A stretch of DNA of 64,000 nucleotides, taken from JAAYAY01 sp964563135 (lineage in GTDB: Bacteria; Planctomycetota; Planctomycetia; Pirellulales; Thermoguttaceae). The stretch is from assembly GCA_964563135.1 (NCBI GenBank), contig CAZLWV010000005.1:33358-97357 (forward strand), written 5' to 3'. The notes beneath the pieces were generated by a model, which saw only the letters and a program-made list of their open reading frames with translations, searched no databases and was not told the origin of the DNA. Each line of letters starts with the position of its first letter. Positions within the stretch are counted from its first letter, which is position 1. Of this stretch, positions 46,901-52,900 are shown piece after piece. Both the position numbers and the translations under genes were made by a program.

Positions 46901-49900
46901 GATTCCCGGCGCCGATGGTGACGGTCCGCGTTTCCTGCACATTGGACTGCGTGTTCAGCCCCCTGACGTCGATCGTGTCGCCGTTCGAAAGGGTACCGGC
47001 GAATACCAGGACGGGGCCGCTGTCGAATTCAAAGGTGCGAGTTATTCCCCCTTGACTGATGACAAACGTGTCGCCATCGCGAAGATCCGCCGCGCCGTCC
47101 GGAGACATGATCACATCGAACCCCAGGTCGAATTCGAAGGTGTCGGAGTTCCCGAGGGTGTCGGTGAGTTCAAAGGTCTGGCCGTCGTGAATGTCGCCAT
47201 CCGGACTGCCATCCGGACTGCCCGCGCTAACCGGCACACCCACACTGTCCCCAAATGGCAGGGCGTTCTGTGTGGCTGCCACCGCGGTGATCACCGGACC
47301 GCCAATCAACTGCCCGCGAGGGACTGCGTTGGTCGTCAGGCGGTTGCCGCTCGGCGAATCAGGTGTGAAAGCACCCGTGTCGCGGAACGTATACACCAGG
47401 TTGGTCTTGTACTCGACCCCGCGCCCTCCATCCATGCTGCCGACGGCAATGAAGGCCTTGGAATTCGGCTGATAGGTCATGGCGTGGAATCGCATGCCGT
47501 TCTCGTAGACCTCCAGGCCGTCCCCTCGACTGTTGAGTTGGTAGGTCGTGATTCCTTCATCGATATCCTGAACAATCGTTCCATCCTCGGTGCTGAGCTG
47601 GCGGTAATTGGCAACGCTCGCATGCTGGTTGCCCGAGCCCCTGCGACCGGCCAGGGTGAACAGCCAACCGTCGTTGCGCATCATGATATCCTCGTAGCCG
47701 CGATTCGGGTTCCTTTCGTTGAGGGCGGTTTCAGGATAGATCACATTCGTTTCGCGAATCCCGGTGAACGTATCCACGGTGAACAGTTGCGTCTGCGTGC
47801 TGACGTACATGGTCACGTCGCCGAGCGTCAGTTCGTTGGTGGTGACGCCAAGCGATGGGCCGAGGGGGCCGCCGCCGGCTCCGGGAGTGTAGGTACCGTC
47901 AAAATGCTCCTCCGCGACCCGCTTCAGGGAGTTCAGCGGCTCGCGCCGAGTGAGCGGATAGTTCGTCCCGAAAACCTCGGCGGTTGCCGCCGAGGAGGTC
48001 ACCGCCACCAGGTAGCTCCCCTGCGTGCCGTTTCCTTCCCGCAACAGCGCGCTGCCGATGAACGGATCGTCGATCCCCAGGGAGCCGCGCGAGAGATCCT
48101 CGACGCTCGCCCCGGCGATCGGATCCGGGCGGTCTTCCGCCACGTTCGACCCGTCTCCGGTGAACAGGAGTCGGCCGTTCTGGTCGAACACCCAAAGGGT
48201 CAGGTCGGGCCGTGCCATTTGGTGGGCGTAGTCGATGTCGAAAATGGTGGCAAACATGCTCCCGGCGTCATTGATTCCGGCAATCGACTGGATGCCCTGG
48301 TAATCCACGGTCACCCGATACCAGTCGATGTCATCCGCACCGGAGAGGTAGCCGGCCACCGAGATCGTGTTCTGGTCGCTGCCCAGCAGATTACCGATGT
48401 ACTGGGCCGATCCGCTTGTATCGTTCAAGCCCTGGCCCGTGCCCTCGACATCCGACGTCTCCCCCAGGAGCGGCGAATGCTGGAGGGCGCCCAGAACCTC
48501 GATGCCGTCGGTCGCATAGCGGATGTCGGCAAAGTAGACCGTCGAGCCCGGAATTTCCTGCATCTCCCTCAGCCGCACCTGGCACTGGTAGGTGCCCGAG
48601 GTGTTGGCCAGGTGATCCAGTTGGGTTGCCTTCTCGTCGAAACGGAGATGAGCACCGTCCAGCACGACGTTGCCGTCCTGAATGCGGCCGTCGGCCGCCA
48701 GGCTGTGACCGTAAGGATTGGCGATCGAGTAGGGGAGAGCTGCCGCCTTCACGGCGTCGCGGATCGCAGCCGCCACTCCGTTCTGGGAATACCCATTACC
48801 AATAGTCACGGGCACATACTGCGAATTGCTTACAGAGCCGTTCTTGTCGAACTCGAAGGTAACGGTCTGGTAGGCGTCGCTGATGGTGAAGATCTCGCCG
48901 TCGTTGATCTGGTTGCCGGCGGGAATGTTGCCGATCGCCAGGGCGCTGCGGATCCGGAGGTAGTAAGTCCGGGTCTCTCCCGCATCGCCGGGCAGAACCA
49001 GACGCATGCCGGCGTCGCGGGTATTCGTGGTGTAGAAGTCGTGGCGCAGCCATTCATCCTTGTCCATGGAGAAGACGTTCGCGCCCAGCGCCACGGCCGC
49101 CTCCTCCTCGTCCGTCGAGTTGTCGCTGCGGGCGAGCACGTTGCCGTCGGCATCGATCAGCTCGACGATCGTGTCCAGCGCATAGGTCGTCCAGTCGATG
49201 TCGATCCAGATCTCGGTGCCCGCCGTGGCGTCGAAGGTGTAAACATCGACGTCGTCGGGCGCATCGCTGCGGATGACGCCGTGGATCTCGAAACCCAGCC
49301 GCAGGTTGTCGTCGCCCCCTTTGTCGAGTGTGGCGAGCTGGCCGAGTTGCTCTGCCGTGAACGGGTCGCCGTTGTCGTCCTTGGCCGACTGCGAGGCGGC
49401 CTCGGTCTCATTGACCACCGCCACGTTTCGATCGTTGCTGTAGGTATCCAGCCGCAGGCTGCGCCAGTCCCCCGCCTGGGCCGTGGTGGCGCTGCCGTTG
49501 CCGTTGGTGTCGAACTGGGGTTCGCCCAGGAGCGTGAAGCCGGCACTGATGGTGTCGTCGTTCAGGCTGGTGAAAACAACCGGCTTGCCCGGCATGCCCA
49601 CCACCTGGAGCGAGCCGCCGATCCGGTCGTCGATCTCCAGCGGTTCACCGCTGGCGGTGAACCCCGCGCTGCTGCCGAGCAGCTTGACGACCAGGCTCTC
49701 GTCGGCGCTGCTCTGCAACCGCAGGCCGCCTTCGTGATGGTAGTTGGAAACGACGATCTCACTGCGCAAGACATGCACGATGTCGGTGTCGTCCCAGACC
49801 GACTCCGTGGTCAAGGTGCCGCCGCGGACTGCCATTCCGTTGATCGCGTTGCCCGTCAGCCGATTGCCACGGACCAGCGGTCCGTGGTTCGAGGCATACT

Positions 49901-52900
49901 CGTCGAATCGCGAGATCCATCCGGTCGAGCGCCCCCAGTCGGCCACGACGTCCGACACCATGGAATCCGCATCGACACTGATGATCGGCCCGGCGTTGTC
50001 GAGAAAGTCGTTGTTGACCAGAACCGGCTGGCTCCCGCGGACGAAAATCGTCGCCGGTTCGATGGAGCCCCGGCCGTTCCGGTTGCCGGCCGATCCGGCA
50101 TCGTTGTATTCAAACCGGCTGTTGACCACCCGCAGCGAGGCTTGTCTGGCCTCGATCGGATCGAAGCGGGCAAAACCGCCTTCAATGGCCGAATAGCCTC
50201 CGGCGTAGGCGATCACCGCATTCTCCAGGCTGGCCGTGGAGATAGCACTGAAGCTCAGGCCCGCCCAGTCTCCAGGCGCCGGTGCCTGGCCGCTGGTGTT
50301 CTGGCTGGTGTTGAATGTCCCCCCGGCCCCGTAGCGGTTGTCCAGCAGCGAGGTGAACACGACCTTGTAGCCCTCGGCCCCGTCGGTTCCGCTGGGACGG
50401 CCTTCGGCGATGAACTGCGCCCCCACTTCCGTCTCGATCCGCGAACCGCCCAGCTTGACGATGATCCCTGGATCGATATTCAGTCGTGCGTCGAGCCGAG
50501 CCTCTTCGGTGGCAAAACCCTCGATCTTCACCGACGGCCCGAGGTGCTTCAGGGTGATGTTGATCCCGCTTTCGCCGGGGACAACGGCCACGTCGAGACC
50601 CTTGGTTATCGCCGCGGAGGCGAGCGCCGTGCGGATCTTGGCCGCAATCTGGCTGGCCGAGTCGGTGCGGAGGAAGGGAATCGCAAAGTGGCCGGGCGTA
50701 ACGCCGTTGGCCAGCTCAAACTCGAAAACAACCTTTGTGCTGCCGTCGAAGATCGAGAACTTGTCACTGTCCCGAACCACCTGTCCCGATACGGCTCTCA
50801 GGCGGCTTTCGTTGGTCAGTGTCAGGGAGTTGGTCGCGGTCTGAAGAACCGTCCCTCCAGGGGTGCTGCTGATCACCAGGTTTTCCGGCAGCACATGGAC
50901 CACGTCCCAGTCATCGAACCGGCCCGGGACCTCGAGCTCCTTGGTGGCATTGCCGGCCGCCGTCTGGATGCGGATGAACATGCCGTTGATCGAGTTGTCG
51001 ACGATCGTGTTGCCGTGGATCTCCGGTCCCACCCGCCCGTAGTCGGCGGTGAATGGATCGTACATGTCCCAGCTCTGGAGCAAGTTGTCGGCAAAGCTGT
51101 TCGGATCGCCCGAGATGGCGGCGTCGGCACTCTTGGTGATCACGTTGTGCGTGATCTCGGGACGGGCTTCGGCCATGTGAATCGGGGTGTAAACGCTCTT
51201 CACCGCGTTGACGGTCACCTGGCCGCCACCGTAGCGCATGTCGGCATGATTGACGTAGTTGAGAAAGATGCCCTGCGTCTCCAGCACCTCGCGAGGCGCC
51301 ACTCCCGTGGCCGGGTCGTAGTTCTCGATGTAGTCGTAGTCCATGTCGTTGCGGAATACGAGCCCTCCCCAATCGCCCCCCGAGGCTGTCGTGCGGTTGG
51401 GTTCGGTGTCGACCCCCAGGGTCTCGTCCCGGTGGGACGTGAACAGAACGGAGGTCGTCGGGGTGCCGAGGATCTGCAGGGCCCCGCCGCTGCGATCGAT
51501 GTTGGAAGCCGAGCTGCCGACATCGATGTTCGCGGCGAACATCTTGAACATGGCACCCGCGTCGACCATCACCGTCACCCCCTGGGGCACCGCCAGGTAT
51601 GATCCGTCGCTCAGGGCGCGCGCCGGGGTATCGAACTGGGTCCAGCCGATCTCGTAGGCCCGGTTGTTCAAATACGACGCCGGATCCTCCGGATCGTCGT
51701 CGGCAAAGTTGTTGCCGAGAATGCGGATGATATCGCCGGCGTTTGCCGCGGCCGTTGCTGCCGGAATGCTCTTGTATGGATTGGCCAGCGAGCCATCCTG
51801 CGTGGAACTCGTCGAGGCTTTGTCGACGAACAGCGTGTTTTCGGTCGAGGCGACGTTGAACCAGAAACTGTACACCCCTCCCGGCACGCCGTCCGCGTCG
51901 CCGTCAAACTTGGTCAGTGTCGCGTCGAGCAGCCGGGCCGGGTCGCCGTCCTGCTGTTTGAAAGTTTCCGGACGGTCGGGATCGACACCGCCGGGACTGA
52001 ACGACAGCCGCAGCCTGTACTCGCCTTGCGACGTGCCGCCGATCCCGGTGTTCTCCACGTTGGAATCGTACTGGTCGTTGCCGCTGGCCGACACCCCGAC
52101 ATAGTAGACGCCCGCGGGAAGATACAGTTCGGTGAAGGAGTCTTCGCTGTAGTAGTCGTCGTTCTGCGCGAGCTGCTCGTAGGTCACCGTCCCCGGCCGA
52201 TCAGGATCGGGAATCTCGCGGTAGAGTGTTATCACACTATCCAGGCGGCTCGCATTGTTCAGCCGTTCGGCCAGGACCTCCAGGCTCAGCGTGCCCAGTT
52301 GCGTCAGCTCGAAGCGGTAGACGTCCACGTCGATGCTGTCGGGCCGATACATGTGCTGCCCGTGGATGATATCGTAATTCCCGGGGAAGACCGGCTCGGT
52401 TGTGCCGTTGCCCATGACCGTGCCACCCACAAGATCGAAGGCGTGGCCGTATCCCAGCAGGTGCCCGATCTCGTGCATGGCCGTTTCAAACCACGATCCG
52501 CCATACTCGCTGGCGCCCCACGACTCGGCCTTGTCCATCACCGCCAGACTGCCCTGCGCTATCCCCCCGATGCCTCCCGGTACCGAAAGGGCACCAACGG
52601 CCGCCAGGTCGGCCGTGGCAACGGTGAACCCGGAAGAGTCCGTCTCCACAAACGAAACACCCAGATAGTTGCCGTAGAGCTCGAAGACTTCTCGTGTGCG
52701 TTCGATCTGGGCGGGCGTGATCAGGTTCTTGATTCCATTGGGAAGATCATCTTTGAAGTTGTAGTAGTACGTTGTGACTCCGTCCACGGCATCGGCATCC
52801 GAAGCCCCCGTCATGTAGTGGTCTTCGACCTTGATGTCGGTATGCGTGTACAGGTCGCGCTGCCCGGGTTCGTCCACGGCTCCCGGCCACTCCAGCTCCA

